Shown here piece by piece: positions 7,705 through 18,600 of a DNA stretch of 64,000 bases. Origin of the DNA: Rhodobacteraceae bacterium EL129 (GTDB taxonomy: Bacteria > Pseudomonadota > Alphaproteobacteria > Rhodobacterales > Rhodobacteraceae); the NCBI GenBank assembly GCA_900313005.1, contig ONZJ01000002.1:2248996-2312995 (forward strand), written 5' to 3'. The stretch's first letter is position 1; every line of letters starts with the position of its first letter. The notes under the pieces are model-generated. The model was given only the letters and a program-made list of their open reading frames with translations. It was not told where the DNA came from and searched no databases. Made by a program: the position numbers and the translations under genes.

Positions 7705-7740
7705 AGAAGGTCACTGTGTGGGAATGAGGTGAGTCGCGCA

Positions 7741-8043
7741 AGTGGGGAAATGAAAGGGTGATGAAATGGCAGCAGAGCGGACAAAGGAGCCTTTTGCTAT
7801 CACAGTTTTTGTCTAAGCAGAAAATCCTCGCATCTGCGTCATGCCTGTTGTTGTGATAAACCTAGAGTTGCCAAACCGGTCATTGAAACCAGCCACGAGA
7901 CACAGAATTCAAATCATCAGTTCGCGCCTCAAACGGCAAACGTCGGCAAATTGCTGACTGATGGTTTGCACTGGACATAAAACAAGATGGTCTATTGCCC
8001 GTTTCAGCTGATCCAGCGCCCTCGCAGCAATGGCTGGGTCGGA
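7741..8043. other. Gap without recognisable feature
   Basis: Between the riboswitch leader and the end of the oxidoreductase gene. Both flanking genes are on the minus strand, so this is the promoter side of the riboswitch transcript. No ORF, repeat or hairpin with a T-tract was seen. Confidence 0.6.
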
Positions 8044-9318
8044 TTAACCGCGACGTTTTTTGAACGCGGCTTTCCCCAAAGCTCCAAAGGTTAAATATAC
8101 AGTGTGCCACGCTGACATGTTAGGCTTGGGGTCTTTGCCTTGGCCAAGACGCCTAATCTGTGTTTCGTAAAAGGAGATCGCGAGCATGATCATCCGGTCC
8201 AGCGACCGAACCCCGGTGCTTGGGCTGCCCACTTCACAGCTGTAATCCGGGTCCTGTGATGCGTGAATTGGAAGTTCGGGATCTATCGTAAGCGCACGTG
8301 CAATGCCGACGAAATCTACTGCCCCCGTCGCCAACGCTGCTTCCATCGCCCGCAAAGAGCGAAGCCCCCCTGTCACCGCAAGTGCGGCTGTCGTCCGCTT
8401 ACGCGCCTGTGTTGCAAAATCGAGAAAATAGGCCTCCCGTTCGTCGGCGGATTGGCGAGCCCCCGTCATCGCGGGACTTTCATAATTGCCGCCGGAAATC
8501 TCCAAAAGATCGATGCCTTCCTCTGTCAACGCGTCGATCAGGTCAAAGGCGTCCTCCTCACCAAAACCACCTTTCTGGAAATCAGCGCTGTTCATTTTTA
8601 TGGAGACTGGAAAGTTCGGTCCAACTTCGCGGCGAATGGCGCGATAGACTTCCATCGCAAATCGCCGCCGTTTCTCAGCAGTGCCGCCCCAATCATCTTC
8701 GCGCCGATTGTGATGAGGAGAGAGGAACTGGCTGACTAAATAGCCATGCGCGCCATGGATTTGCACCCCGTCAAAGCCCGCCTGTTTGGCCAACCTTGCT
8801 GTCGTGGCATATCGGGCCACAAGTGTGTCGATCTCCACTGCCTCCAAAGCGCGGGGTGTCGCGAATGACGCCTCAAGCCCCTTGCCAAGTGCCACGGCAC
8901 TTGGTGCAACAGGTTCCGACGTCAGGAACTTGGGCGTCTGTTTGCCAGGGTGGTTAATCTGCATCCAGAATTGCGTGTCTGGCCTGACATCGTGCACGGC
9001 ATCAGCCCATTTTCGAAAGCGGTCAAGATTTCGGTCATCTTCCAGCACAACGTTCCCCGGTTCGCCAAGGGCGGTTCGGTCAATCATCACGTTTCCCGTA
9101 ATGATCGTCCCGGTCCCGCCTTTCGCCCACCGCTGGTAAAGTCGGTAGTGACACTCGTTCGGCAAATGCTCGCCCTGTTTAGCCAATACTTCGCTCATGG
9201 CAGACTTGAGGAACCGGTTTGGCGCAATTGCGCCCTTTCCTACTTTAATCGGGCTAAAAATGAGACCGCTACGCTTGATCTCGGCTTGCTGGTCTTCTGC
9301 CTGGTCGCGCATTGTCAT
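8044..9318 (-). CDS. NADH:flavin oxidoreductase (old yellow enzyme family)
   Basis: 424 residues, FMN-dependent TIM barrel. Typical motifs: NRFLKSAMSE near the N-terminus, WMQINHPGKQ, the substrate-site sequence GVQIHGAHGYLVSQFLSPHHNRR, and SIKMNSADF, then AVTGGLRS and a C-terminal GAVDFVGIARALTIDP. It carries only the oxidoreductase barrel, so it is the short OYE type rather than the 2,4-dienoyl-CoA reductase type with a 4Fe-4S cluster and second flavin domain. Substrate unknown. Upstream, GAGGTA is directly repeated at 9385 and 9406, a possible operator for an unseen regulator. Confidence 0.9.
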   Translation of the reverse strand: MTMRDQAEDQQAEIKRSGLIFSPIKVGKGAIAPNRFLKSAMSEVLAKQGEHLPNECHYRLYQRWAKGGTGTIITGNVMIDRTALGEPGNVVLEDDRNLDRFRKWADAVHDVRPDTQFWMQINHPGKQTPKFLTSEPVAPSAVALGKGLEASFATPRALEAVEIDTLVARYATTARLAKQAGFDGVQIHGAHGYLVSQFLSPHHNRREDDWGGTAEKRRRFAMEVYRAIRREVGPNFPVSIKMNSADFQKGGFGEEDAFDLIDALTEEGIDLLEISGGNYESPAMTGARQSADEREAYFLDFATQARKRTTAALAVTGGLRSLRAMEAALATGAVDFVGIARALTIDPELPIHASQDPDYSCEVGSPSTGVRSLDRMIMLAISFYETQIRRLGQGKDPKPNMSAWHTVYLTFGALGKAAFKKRRG

Positions 9319-9579
9319 GTAGCATCCTCATGTGGGTTATTGAGCTTCGAGATAGCGACTTGGGAGAGATAGTTTACAAATGAATGAGGTAACTTAAACC
9401 AACTAAGAGGTACTGTCATGTTCGCGTATGTCAGCGGTTGCAAGCTTGCCCAGGCGACCGCAGGGTCCCCCACGAACGACTGCAATCTCCATTGCGAAAC
9501 AGCGCCAATATTGCGTCTGCGCAGCGGGTTTTAATACTGTGAGCGCAGGCAGCACAAATTGCGAATTCACAGATTGGGC

Positions 9580-11922
9580 TCAAAACGGAATATCATCCGC
9601 CCCTGATACAAACCGCGCCACTACGTTTTTCACCCCGGCTTTCTCAAAATCAATCTCTAGTTTGTCGCCTTCGATCCCAAGGATCGCGCCATAGCCGAAC
9701 TTTTGGTGAAACACACGCTCGCCCACCATATGGGCGCTGGTGGCTTGCATGTCGATCACCATATTCTTGGCCTCAGAAGGCTGCGTTGTGGGCCGCTGCG
9801 AGGTGCGCGCCTGCATGCGTTTCCAACCCGGGGAATTGTATACATCCGCCCGCGCCGCCTTTTCTTCGATGCTGCTTTCCATACCTGCGGCACCGTATCC
9901 GCCGCCGTATAGGCCCGGCGGGGTGAGCACTTCGACATGGGCCTCGGGCAATTCATCAATGAACCGCGAGGGCATTTGGCTTTGCCACTGCCCATACACA
10001 CGGCGGTTGCCTGCGAAGGATATCGTGCAGATTTCTTCGGCTCGGGTGATGCCGACATAGGCCAGACGACGTTCTTCTTCGACGCCCTTCAACCCGCTTT
10101 CATCCATCGAGCGTTGTGACGGGAACAGGCCATCTTCCCATCCTGGCAGGAAGACAGCTGGAAACTCCAGCCCCTTGGCAGCGTGCAGGGTCATGATCGA
10201 CACCTTCTCAGAGGCGTCTTCGCTTTCATTGTCCATGATCAGGCTGACGTGCTCCAAGAAACCTTGCAGATTTTCGAACTGTTCCAAGGCCTTGACCAGT
10301 TCCTTTAGGTTTTCCAGACGCCCCGGAGCCTCGGGTGTCTTGTCGTTTTGCCAATGCTCGGTATAGCCGGATTCGTCCAATATGATCTCGGCCAGTTCGA
10401 TGTGGCTGACACTTGCGTCCCCGGCCATGCGGCCCCAGCGGGACAGCCCTTGCAACAGCTTTGCTAGTTCTTGCGCGCCTTTGCCACCAAGGCCCTTTTC
10501 CTCCAGCAGGATCGCAGCACCTTCGACCAAAGGCACCCCATTGGCGCGCGCGGCCATCTGGATTTTCTGCTGGGCCTTGTCGCCCAGACCACGTTTCGGC
10601 GTGTTCACGATCCGCTCGAACGCCAGGTCGTCCGAGGGGCTGATCACCAGCCGAAAATAGGCCATGGCATCGCGGATTTCCATCCGTTCATAGAAACGCG
10701 GCCCGCCGATGACGCGGTAGGGCAAGCCGATGGTCAGAAACCTGTCCTCAAACGCGCGCATCTGATGCGAGGCCCGCACGAGGATTGCCATGTGATCCAG
10801 GCTCATCGAGTTCATGCCACGGGTGCCACGCTGCATGGATTCAACTTCTTCACCAATCCAGCGTGCTTCTTCTTCGCCGTCCCAATGACCGATCAGACGG
10901 ACCTTTTCGCCGCCTTGCGCCTCGGTCCACAACTCTTTGCCCAGACGCCCCTTGTTGCCAGCAATCACGCCCGATGCTGTGGCCAGAATATGCGCGGTCG
11001 AGCGATAGTTCTGCTCCAACCGAACCACATGTGCACCGGGAAAATCCTTTTCAAACCGCAGGATATTGCCCACCTCGGCCCCGCGCCAGCCATAGATCGA
11101 CTGGTCATCGTCGCCCACACAGCAAATGTTCTTGTGCCCGCCTGCAAGCAGGCGCAGCCAGAGATATTGGGCCACATTGGTATCTTGGTATTCGTCCACC
11201 AGAATATACCGGAACCAGCGTTGATATTGTTTCAGAACGTCCTCGTGGGTTTGAAAGATCGTGACCATATGCAGCAGGAGGTCGCCAAAATCCACGGCGT
11301 TCAGCTCCAGCAGGCGGCGCTGATATTGAGCGTATAATTCTATGCCCTTGTCGTTATAGGCCCCGGCCTCGGATGCGGGCACCTGATCAGGCGTCCAAGC
11401 GCGGTTCTTCCAATTGTCTATCACTCCAGCCAAGGCCCGGGCGGGCCAGCGCTTGTCGTCAATGCCCGCGGCTTGAACCAGCTGTTTGAGCAGGCGCAGC
11501 TGATCGTCGGTATCCAGAATGGTGAAGTTGGATTTCAGCCCCGCCAACTCCGCATGACGGCGCAGCAGTTTGACACAAACCGAATGGAAGGTGCCCAGCC
11601 AAGGCATGCCCTCGATCGCATGGCCCATCATCCCGCCCACACGGTTTTTCATCTCGCGGGCGGCCTTGTTGGTGAAGGTCACGGCAAGGATTTCGTTGGG
11701 GGCGGCCTTGTGCGTGTTCAGCAAATGCACAATGCGTGTGGTCAGCGCTTTGGTTTTCCCCGTGCCGGCCCCCGCCAGCATCAGGACAGGACCGTCCAAC
11801 TGCTCCACCGCCTCGCGTTGGGCGGGGTTGAGCCCTTCAAGATAAGGCATGGGGCGCGCGGCCATGGCACGTGCGGCCAGCGAGGCGCTCTCAAACGCGT
11901 CGGATTCGTCAAAACTGCTCAT
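9580..11922 (-). CDS. ATP-dependent DNA helicase, UvrD/PcrA type
   Basis: 780 residues from MSSFDESDAF; the frame is open for 45 more codons, but that extension looks non-coding. All SF1A helicase motifs are present: LNPAQREAVE (Q motif), GAGTGKT (51-57), TFTNKAAREMK, LVDEYQDTN, GDDDQSIYGWRGA, LEQNYRSTAHIL, VSIMTLHAAKGLEFPAVFLPGWEDGLFP and EERRLAYVGITRA. A C-terminal tudor-like segment (GERVFHQKFGYGAILGIEGDKLEIDF) is typical of PcrA/UvrD. It acts in excision and mismatch repair and removes RecA or RNA polymerase from DNA. Confidence 0.93.
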   Translation of the reverse strand: MSSFDESDAFESASLAARAMAARPMPYLEGLNPAQREAVEQLDGPVLMLAGAGTGKTKALTTRIVHLLNTHKAAPNEILAVTFTNKAAREMKNRVGGMMGHAIEGMPWLGTFHSVCVKLLRRHAELAGLKSNFTILDTDDQLRLLKQLVQAAGIDDKRWPARALAGVIDNWKNRAWTPDQVPASEAGAYNDKGIELYAQYQRRLLELNAVDFGDLLLHMVTIFQTHEDVLKQYQRWFRYILVDEYQDTNVAQYLWLRLLAGGHKNICCVGDDDQSIYGWRGAEVGNILRFEKDFPGAHVVRLEQNYRSTAHILATASGVIAGNKGRLGKELWTEAQGGEKVRLIGHWDGEEEARWIGEEVESMQRGTRGMNSMSLDHMAILVRASHQMRAFEDRFLTIGLPYRVIGGPRFYERMEIRDAMAYFRLVISPSDDLAFERIVNTPKRGLGDKAQQKIQMAARANGVPLVEGAAILLEEKGLGGKGAQELAKLLQGLSRWGRMAGDASVSHIELAEIILDESGYTEHWQNDKTPEAPGRLENLKELVKALEQFENLQGFLEHVSLIMDNESEDASEKVSIMTLHAAKGLEFPAVFLPGWEDGLFPSQRSMDESGLKGVEEERRLAYVGITRAEEICTISFAGNRRVYGQWQSQMPSRFIDELPEAHVEVLTPPGLYGGGYGAAGMESSIEEKAARADVYNSPGWKRMQARTSQRPTTQPSEAKNMVIDMQATSAHMVGERVFHQKFGYGAILGIEGDKLEIDFEKAGVKNVVARFVSGADDIPF

Positions 11923-12074
11923 GCGCGCGATGGTAACGCGAGATGGCGGTGAGGGGAAGCGAATGTTCGCCCTACGTTCCCATTGCATTCCTTTTCCCCA
12001 ATCCTGCCAAAATCTTGGCTCAAAACTGTGATTGTTGGGACGTGAATGAAACGGCAAACCAGTAGAGAGGCCCT

Positions 12075-12662
12075 ATGGATTTCGGCCAGATCCTGATCAC
12101 CATTATCGGCGCGGCCATTGGCGGTGTGATCACGCATCTCCTAGTTTGCGCCAACCTGAGGCGGCGTGATCTATGGGCGGCGGCCACGGGCGGGGTGATT
12201 TATCCCAACCCCAACCAATGCATGCCCATTGCGTTGATCTTTGGCGCCGCGGCCGGTGGGTGCATGTACGCCATGTACTACAGCTACATGATCTTCATGT
12301 ATGAGCGCATGTACATATGGAGTGCAGGATTCATCATCTGTACAGTGCTGAGCTGGGCCAGCCTATGTTATGTCTGGGACCGGGCTTATCATCTGAACTG
12401 GGATGCCCATGGGCTGAGTGGCCCGGTGAATTACTGGTTTTTTCCCTTAGGCCCACGCCGAAAAAGTATGAATTACAACGACATTGTTGCGATTGGCATG
12501 GATCGCTGGGAATCGTTCACCGTACAGGACAGCGAGGGGGATCTGATCCGCTGGAGCTATATGTACAAAGGGTTTGCCGCTTTGAATGCGCAGATCGAAG
12601 AGCAGAGACCCGATCTGTTCGAAGATTTGCGATGCGACTATGATGACGATGACCTGTATTGA
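12075..12662 (+). CDS. Hypothetical membrane protein, 195 aa
   Basis: I do not recognise a family. Three hydrophobic stretches can be seen: ILITIIGAAIGGVITHLLV (6-24), MPIALIFGAAAGGCMYAMYY (49-68) and MYIWSAGFIICTVLSWASLC (79-98). The rest, from about 115, is a soluble region beginning NYWFFPLGPRRKSMNYNDIV and ending in an acidic YDDDDLY tail, which resembles a small PH-like domain behind a membrane anchor. AGAGAGG sits 6 bases before the start. Divergent from the helicase gene and convergent with the next. Confidence 0.7.
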   Translation: MDFGQILITIIGAAIGGVITHLLVCANLRRRDLWAAATGGVIYPNPNQCMPIALIFGAAAGGCMYAMYYSYMIFMYERMYIWSAGFIICTVLSWASLCYVWDRAYHLNWDAHGLSGPVNYWFFPLGPRRKSMNYNDIVAIGMDRWESFTVQDSEGDLIRWSYMYKGFAALNAQIEEQRPDLFEDLRCDYDDDDLY

Positions 12663-12673
12663 CGCGCTGACGT

Positions 12674-13129
12674 TCAGGAGGATGGGTCGGCCTGTGCTCT
12701 GTAAAGGTTGGCCAGATTACACCGGGAGCGCGCCAGTGTAGATCTGGGCAGATCATCCCCCGTCACATCCCGAAACGGACCGGTCATTCGCCAGCGCACG
12801 ATAAAATCCTGCGCGCAGCTGATGTAGCCCACTCCGGCCATGGCGCTGGTCTGGCGCAGCTCATACTCATAGCGCCCTTCCACCCCATCTCGGTCGATCA
12901 TGACGACAGCCGGGGACTTACCGGTGAGAAGCGCCGAAAACAGCGCTTGATGCAGGCTGTCACGCGCGGAGGATTTACCATCCAGCCCGATCTCGATCAC
13001 ATGGGTCGGGGTCTCGCAATCCACGCGGATATAGCGGCTGAGGCCGTTGACGTCGAAAAACTGATGCGTCTCGGCCTCGGCCCCGCCCAGAAAGGCGCAG
13101 AGCATGGCGGCCAGTTCAACTTCACCCAA
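12674..13129 (-). CDS. Hypothetical protein, 151 aa
   Basis: No family recognised. Soluble, no signal peptide; it starts MGEVELAAMLCAFLGGAEAE and has a mixed alpha/beta look, with VDCETPTHVIEIGLDGKSSARDS in the centre. That motif resembles small nuclease-like or immunity-type folds, but this is only an impression. The stop is 12 bases from the end of the convergent membrane protein. Codon use matches neighbours, which supports a real gene. Confidence 0.6.
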   Translation of the reverse strand: MGEVELAAMLCAFLGGAEAETHQFFDVNGLSRYIRVDCETPTHVIEIGLDGKSSARDSLHQALFSALLTGKSPAVVMIDRDGVEGRYEYELRQTSAMAGVGYISCAQDFIVRWRMTGPFRDVTGDDLPRSTLARSRCNLANLYRAQADPSS

Positions 13130-13243
13130 GTCTGATCTCCCGACACCTTTGATACGCTCTCAGGCAGGTTGCCGGTTAAGGAATGTATCGCATTGGTTAA
13201 CGCAGGCTGGACAAACCGAGCGCTGCCCCGCCAAATGCGCGGC

Positions 13244-14380
13244 ATGGATTTGCACGCCACATACCCCGCTCTGAGCGACTTGCGTCGCCGCGCTCGCAGG
13301 CGGCTGCCGCATTTCGTTTGGGAGTATCTGGACAGTGGCACAGGCGATGAAAATGCACGTGCGCGCAATCGGGAGGAGCTGGACCGAGTGCGGATGATGC
13401 CGTCGGTTCTGCACGGCAACATCTCGCCGGATCTAAGAACCACCTTTTTGGGTCATACCTTGTCCTTGCCCGTTGGCATCGCGCCTGTGGGCATGTCGGG
13501 GCTGATCTGGCCCGGGGCAGAACGCCATCTGGCACGGGCAGGCGCGGCTATGGGCATCCCCTATTGCCTGTCGACCGTGGCCAGCCAGACGCCTGAGGAC
13601 GTGTCCCCCGATCTGGGCGAGAATGCCTGGTTTCAGATGTATCCGCCGCGTGATCCGGACATTCGTGCAGATATGCTGAAACGCGCCTGCACGGCGGGGT
13701 TTGGTACTTTGGTGCTGACCGTGGACGTGCCCGTGGCCAGTCGCCGTGAAAGACAGACACGCTCGGGCCTGACCCAGCCGCCTACGCTCAGCCCCCGTAT
13801 TCTGGCGCAGATTGTTTGCCGCCCGGCTTGGGCATTGGGAATGGCGCGCACCGGGATGCCGCGCATGCGGTTGATTGAGAGCTACTCAGGGGCCTCCAAG
13901 GGTCTACCCTCGAACCAACATGCCGGATACCTCCTGCGCACATCGCCGGATTGGGACTACCTGCGTTGGCTGCGCGAAGCCTGGGAGGGACCGATGGTGG
14001 TCAAAGGCGTGTTGAACCCCGAGGACGCCAGGGCATTGCAGCAAGAAGGCGTGGATGCGCTGTGGGTCTCGAACCACGCAGGCCGCCAGTTTGATGGCGC
14101 GCCGACCAGTATCGAGCAGCTGCCACTGATCCGCGCGGTAACAGACCTGCCTCTGATTTTTGACAGTGGCGTGGAAAACGGTCTCGACATCCTGCGCGCC
14201 TTTGCACTGGGGGCGGATCACGTGATGCTGGGGCGCGGTTGGCACTACGCGTTGGCCGCGTTGGGACCTTCAGGCCCGGCGCATCTGGCCGATATTCTAC
14301 GCGCGGATCTGGAGGCGAATATGGGACAATTGGGCCTCACCCGCCTTGCCGATGCGCCATCACGAAAGATCCCGACATGA
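13244..14380 (+). CDS. FMN-dependent alpha-hydroxy-acid oxidizing protein (lactate dehydrogenase-like)
   Basis: 378 residues from MDLHATYPALSDLRRRARRR; another ATG at 13235 and an open frame to 13169 exist, but the family starts here. FMN-dependent (S)-2-hydroxyacid dehydrogenase motifs: YLDSGTGDE, LPVGIAPVGMSG, WFQMYPPRD, LVLTVDVPVASRRERQTRSG, VVKGVLNPEDA, the catalytic SNHAGRQFDGAP and LIFDSGVENGLDILRAFALGADHVMLGRGW. It would oxidise L-lactate or a related hydroxyacid. The stop overlaps the start of the following gene (ATGA), so they are coupled. Confidence 0.88.
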   Translation: MDLHATYPALSDLRRRARRRLPHFVWEYLDSGTGDENARARNREELDRVRMMPSVLHGNISPDLRTTFLGHTLSLPVGIAPVGMSGLIWPGAERHLARAGAAMGIPYCLSTVASQTPEDVSPDLGENAWFQMYPPRDPDIRADMLKRACTAGFGTLVLTVDVPVASRRERQTRSGLTQPPTLSPRILAQIVCRPAWALGMARTGMPRMRLIESYSGASKGLPSNQHAGYLLRTSPDWDYLRWLREAWEGPMVVKGVLNPEDARALQQEGVDALWVSNHAGRQFDGAPTSIEQLPLIRAVTDLPLIFDSGVENGLDILRAFALGADHVMLGRGWHYALAALGPSGPAHLADILRADLEANMGQLGLTRLADAPSRKIPT

Positions 14381-15441
14381 ACCTTCGCACCTCCGTTCTC
14401 GTGGCCCTCACTTGCCTGGGGTCTATGACGTTTGCCGCCGAGACGTCGCCCTGCCCCGAAACCGGATCCTTGACCTATCCACTGGGGGATGTGATCCAGA
14501 AAGAGGGCCTTTCGCTGGAATTTGATTTCAACAAAACCGAATGGCCTGATTATGGTTCGCCGGCGCACATTCGCCAAACCCGCGATACTGTGTTGAAAAA
14601 CCTGTCAGACAAATCGCCAGCGGAGCGCGACGCGCTATTACTGGGCCGGTTGTCCTGGAGCACCATCGGCACGACCCCCCTTCTGGGGATCACAACATCC
14701 GGAGATGCCGGGCTGTTTGACACCTACCTTGACGTGTTGGAGCGCCACGGCATGGCCGAACACGCGGGCGCGCTGAAAGCGGTTCGCGCGGCGTTTCCGG
14801 TCTGGAACACGTCAGCGCAAGCCCGCTACAACCAGTGGAACAGGGGTAATCAGGAATTTGACGCCGTTCTTGATGCTGTACTGCACCGCCAGTCAGATGT
14901 GTTCCGGAAGGCCCAACCTCCCCTGTTGGACAAAGCCGAGGACATTCTGAGCATCGACCCGGCCTATGACGCCTATCTCGACAAACGTGCGAAAACTGAT
15001 GATTGGCAGTTGCACACCTTCATGATGGCTGAAATCGGGAGCTGTCTGGCGCGCTATGCCACCCCAGCCGAGGCCGACGCCGCACTGGCCTAAATCGACC
15101 CGCTACTCGCTGAGTTCCACCTGATCGACATGTTCTTGCTAGAGGTGCTGAACGGTGGGATGCACCAGTACATCTTCAACTCCACCGGAATGATGGCTCC
15201 GCAACTGGCCGATATCATGACTCGCTGGACATTGCCCGAACAGGCAAAAGCTATGCAGGACGCTCTGGCGTATTTCCCGACTCCCTATCCGCGCGACACG
15301 CAAAAGCGGCGCGACATCATGCTGAAATTTGACCACGTGACCGATCAGGCGGTCAACGCAGGAACCTGGATCTCGGATGATCCCGAGATTTGGGAGGCCG
15401 TTAAAACCCGCGCCAAGGAGGCCGGGTATTGGCCGCAATGA
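14377..15441 (+). pseudogene. DUF4375-type secreted protein interrupted by one in-frame stop
   Basis: The frame starts at 14377 inside the previous stop (ATGA) with a signal peptide, MNLRTSVLVALTCLGSMTFAA. It runs to a TAA at 15091-15093, then continues in the same frame without a shift to 15441. The second part contains LNGGMHQYIFNSTGMMAPQL, the core of the DUF4375/DMP19 domain, which needs the first part for completeness. A single base change therefore split a ~354-codon gene. Alternatives: a base-calling error, or separate translation of 15130-15441. Function unknown. Confidence 0.7.
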
Positions 15442-15574
15442 TCCTAAAGGTGAGCCCGCCCCGAACCGGGTAGAATTTGTCTCATCCGGGTAGCAGGCGC
15501 GATTTGCACCGTTGCACAAACCTTTCACAAATCTTACAAGCACAATCAGCTGCGCTGCACTGCGGCATTGATAA

Positions 15575-15587
15575 TGACCTAACGTCA
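15575..15587 (-). promoter_or_regulatory. TGACGTTAGGTCA motif before pyc
   Basis: Near-palindromic 13-mer ending 21 bases before the pyc TTG. It matches the repeats at 6521 and 6550 and, more loosely, TGACGTTGGG at 33082-33091 between hisA and the DUF2147 gene. The binding factor is not known. Confidence 0.3.
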
Positions 15588-15608
15588 CATTCTACGGGGG
15601 ATAGGCCT

Positions 15609-18600
15609 TTGGCAGACTTCAAGAAAATCCTGATCGCCAACCGCGGCGAAATTGCAATCCGCATCATGCGCGCCGCGAACGAGATGGGCAAACGCACCGT
15701 TGCCGTCTTTGCCGAAGAGGATAAATTGGGTCTGCACCGCTTCAAGGCCGATGAGGCGTATCGCATCGGCGAAGGCATGGGTCCGGTTGCGGCGTATCTT
15801 GCAATTGACGAGATCATTCGCGTCGCCAAGGAATGTGGCGCGGATGCAATCCACCCCGGGTACGGCCTGCTGTCGGAAAACCCTGATTTCGTGGATGCCT
15901 GTGATGCCAATGGGATCACCTTCATTGGCCCCAAGGCCGAAACCATGCGTGCGCTTGGCGACAAGGCCAGTGCACGGCGTGTGGCGGTTGAGGCAGGCGT
16001 GCCTGTCATCCCGGCTTCGGACGTGTTGGGCGACGACATGGCGCTGATCCGCAAACAAGCGGATGAGGTGGGCTATCCGATCATGCTCAAAGCCTCATGG
16101 GGTGGTGGTGGTCGCGGGATGCGTCCCATCAACGGCCCTGATGAGCTGGAAGAAAAAGTGCTGGAAGGCCGCCGCGAGGCCGAAGCGGCCTTTGGTAATG
16201 GCGAGGGCTATCTGGAAAAGATGATCCTGCGCGCGCGCCACGTCGAGGTCCAAATTCTGGGTGATAAGCATGGCAATATGTATCACCTGTTTGAGCGCGA
16301 TTGTTCTGTCCAGCGCCGCAACCAGAAGGTGGTCGAACGCGCCCCTGCCCCATACCTGACCGACGCCCAGCGCGAAGAGATTTGTCAGCTGGGCTATAAG
16401 ATTTGTAAGCACGTGAACTATGAATGTGCGGGCACGGTCGAGTTCCTGATGGATATGGATTCGGGTAACTTCTATTTCATCGAGGTGAACCCCCGCGTGC
16501 AGGTGGAACACACAGTCACCGAGGAAGTCACCGGTATAGATATCGTACAAGCGCAGATCAAGATCGCCGAAGGCAAGACCCTGCAGGAAGCCACCCGCAA
16601 GGCCGATCAATCTGAGGTCACGCTGAATGGCCATGCCTTGCAAACCCGGATCACCACCGAAGATCCACAGAACAATTTCATCCCCGACTATGGCCGCATC
16701 ACGGCCTTTCGCGAAGCCACGGGCATGGGCATCCGTCTGGATGGTGGCACGGCCTATTCGGGTGGTGTGATTACGCGCTATTACGATTCACTGCTGGTCA
16801 AGATCACCGCCCATGCGCAAACCCCCGAGGGAGCCATTGCCAGGATGGACCGTGCCCTGCGCGAGTTCCGTATTCGAGGGGTCAGCACGAACATCTCGTT
16901 TGTCGAGAACCTGCTGAAGCACCCTACCTTCCTGTCGAACGAATATACCACCAAATTCATCGACACGACGCCGGATCTCTTTACCTTCAACAAACGCCGG
17001 GATCGCGGCACCAAGGTTCTGACCTATCTGGCCGACATCACGGTCAATGGTCACCCCGAAACAACAGACCGGCCCGAGCCATCAGCAGACGTCAAACTTC
17101 CGCGTCCACCGCGCCCTCAGGCGGTCACCCCCCCGGCCGGTACCAAAACGTTGCTGGACGAGAAAGGCGCCAAGGCTGTTGCGGATTGGATGCTGGAGCA
17201 AAAGCAACTGCTGCTCACCGATACAACCATGCGCGATGGGCACCAGTCCCTGCTGGCCACACGCATGCGCTCGATTGACATGATCAAAGTAGCGCCAAGC
17301 TATGCCGCCAACCTGCCCGAACTCTTCTCGATGGAATGCTGGGGCGGAGCGACGTTTGATGTGTCCTACCGATTCTTGCAGGAATGCCCCTGGCAGCGCC
17401 TGCGACAGCTGCGCGCGGCGATGCCAAACCTGCTGACACAAATGCTACTGCGCGCCTCAAACGGCGTGGGCTACACCAACTATCCCGACAATGTGGTGCA
17501 GGAGTTTGTCCGGCAGGCCGCGAAGACTGGCGTGGACGTGTTCCGCGTGTTTGACAGCCTCAACTGGGTCGAAAACATGCGTGTCGCCATGGATGCCGTG
17601 GTGGAGTCGGGCAAGATCTGTGAAGGCACCGTGTGCTACACAGGCGACATCCTCGACCCCAACCGGGCGAAGTATGACCTGAAGTATTATGTTGCGATGG
17701 GTAAGGAATTGCAGGCCGCCGGTGCGCATGTGCTGGGCCTTAAGGATATGGCGGGCTTGCTGAAGCCAGCCTCGGCCAAGGTGCTGGTCAAAGCGCTGAA
17801 AGACGAGCTGGATATTCCGGTGCATTTCCACACACACGATACATCCGGCATTGCAGGCGCCACCATTCTGGCCGCCGCAGACGCGGGTGTGGATGCGGTA
17901 GACGCAGCAATGGATGCGTTTTCGGGCGGGACATCGCAGCCCTGCCTCGGCTCGATCGTCGAAGCCCTGCGCAACACCGACCGCGACACGGGGATCAACA
18001 TGGAAAACCTGCGCGAAATCTCGGATTACTGGGAACAGGTCCGAGCGCAATATGTGGCGTTTGAGAGCGGCCTCGCCGCCCCTGCCTCGGAGGTCTACCT
18101 ACACGAAATGCCCGGTGGGCAGTTTACCAATCTCAAAGCGCAGGCGCGTTCACTGGGCTTGGAAGAGCGTTGGCCCGAGGTCGCCCGCACCTACGCGGAT
18201 GTGAACCAAATGTTTGGCGACATCGTCAAAGTCACGCCGTCCTCCAAGGTTGTAGGGGATATGGCGTTGATGATGGTGTCTCAAGGCCTCACCCGAGACG
18301 AAGTCGAAGACCCTGCCACCGATGTGGCCTTCCCCGATAGCGTGATCGACATGATGCGTGGCAATCTGGGCCAGCCTCCGGGCGGATTCCCGGATGGGAT
18401 CGTCAACAAGGTGCTGAAGGGTGACAAACCCAACACTGTGCGACCCGGCGCGCATCTGGAGCCGGTTGATCTGGAAGCCGCCCGCGCTGATCTGAGCGAG
18501 CAACTGGAAGGCAAGCCCGTCGATGACGAGGACCTGAACGGCTATCTGATGTATCCAAAGGTTTTCCTGGATTACATGGGGCGCCACCGCACCTACGGCC

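Noticed and set aside
9418..9534. A 38-codon frame with AAGAGG upstream, in front of the oxidoreductase gene
   Set aside because: Composition is unlike a protein and it lies in the divergent promoter region; no homology recognised.
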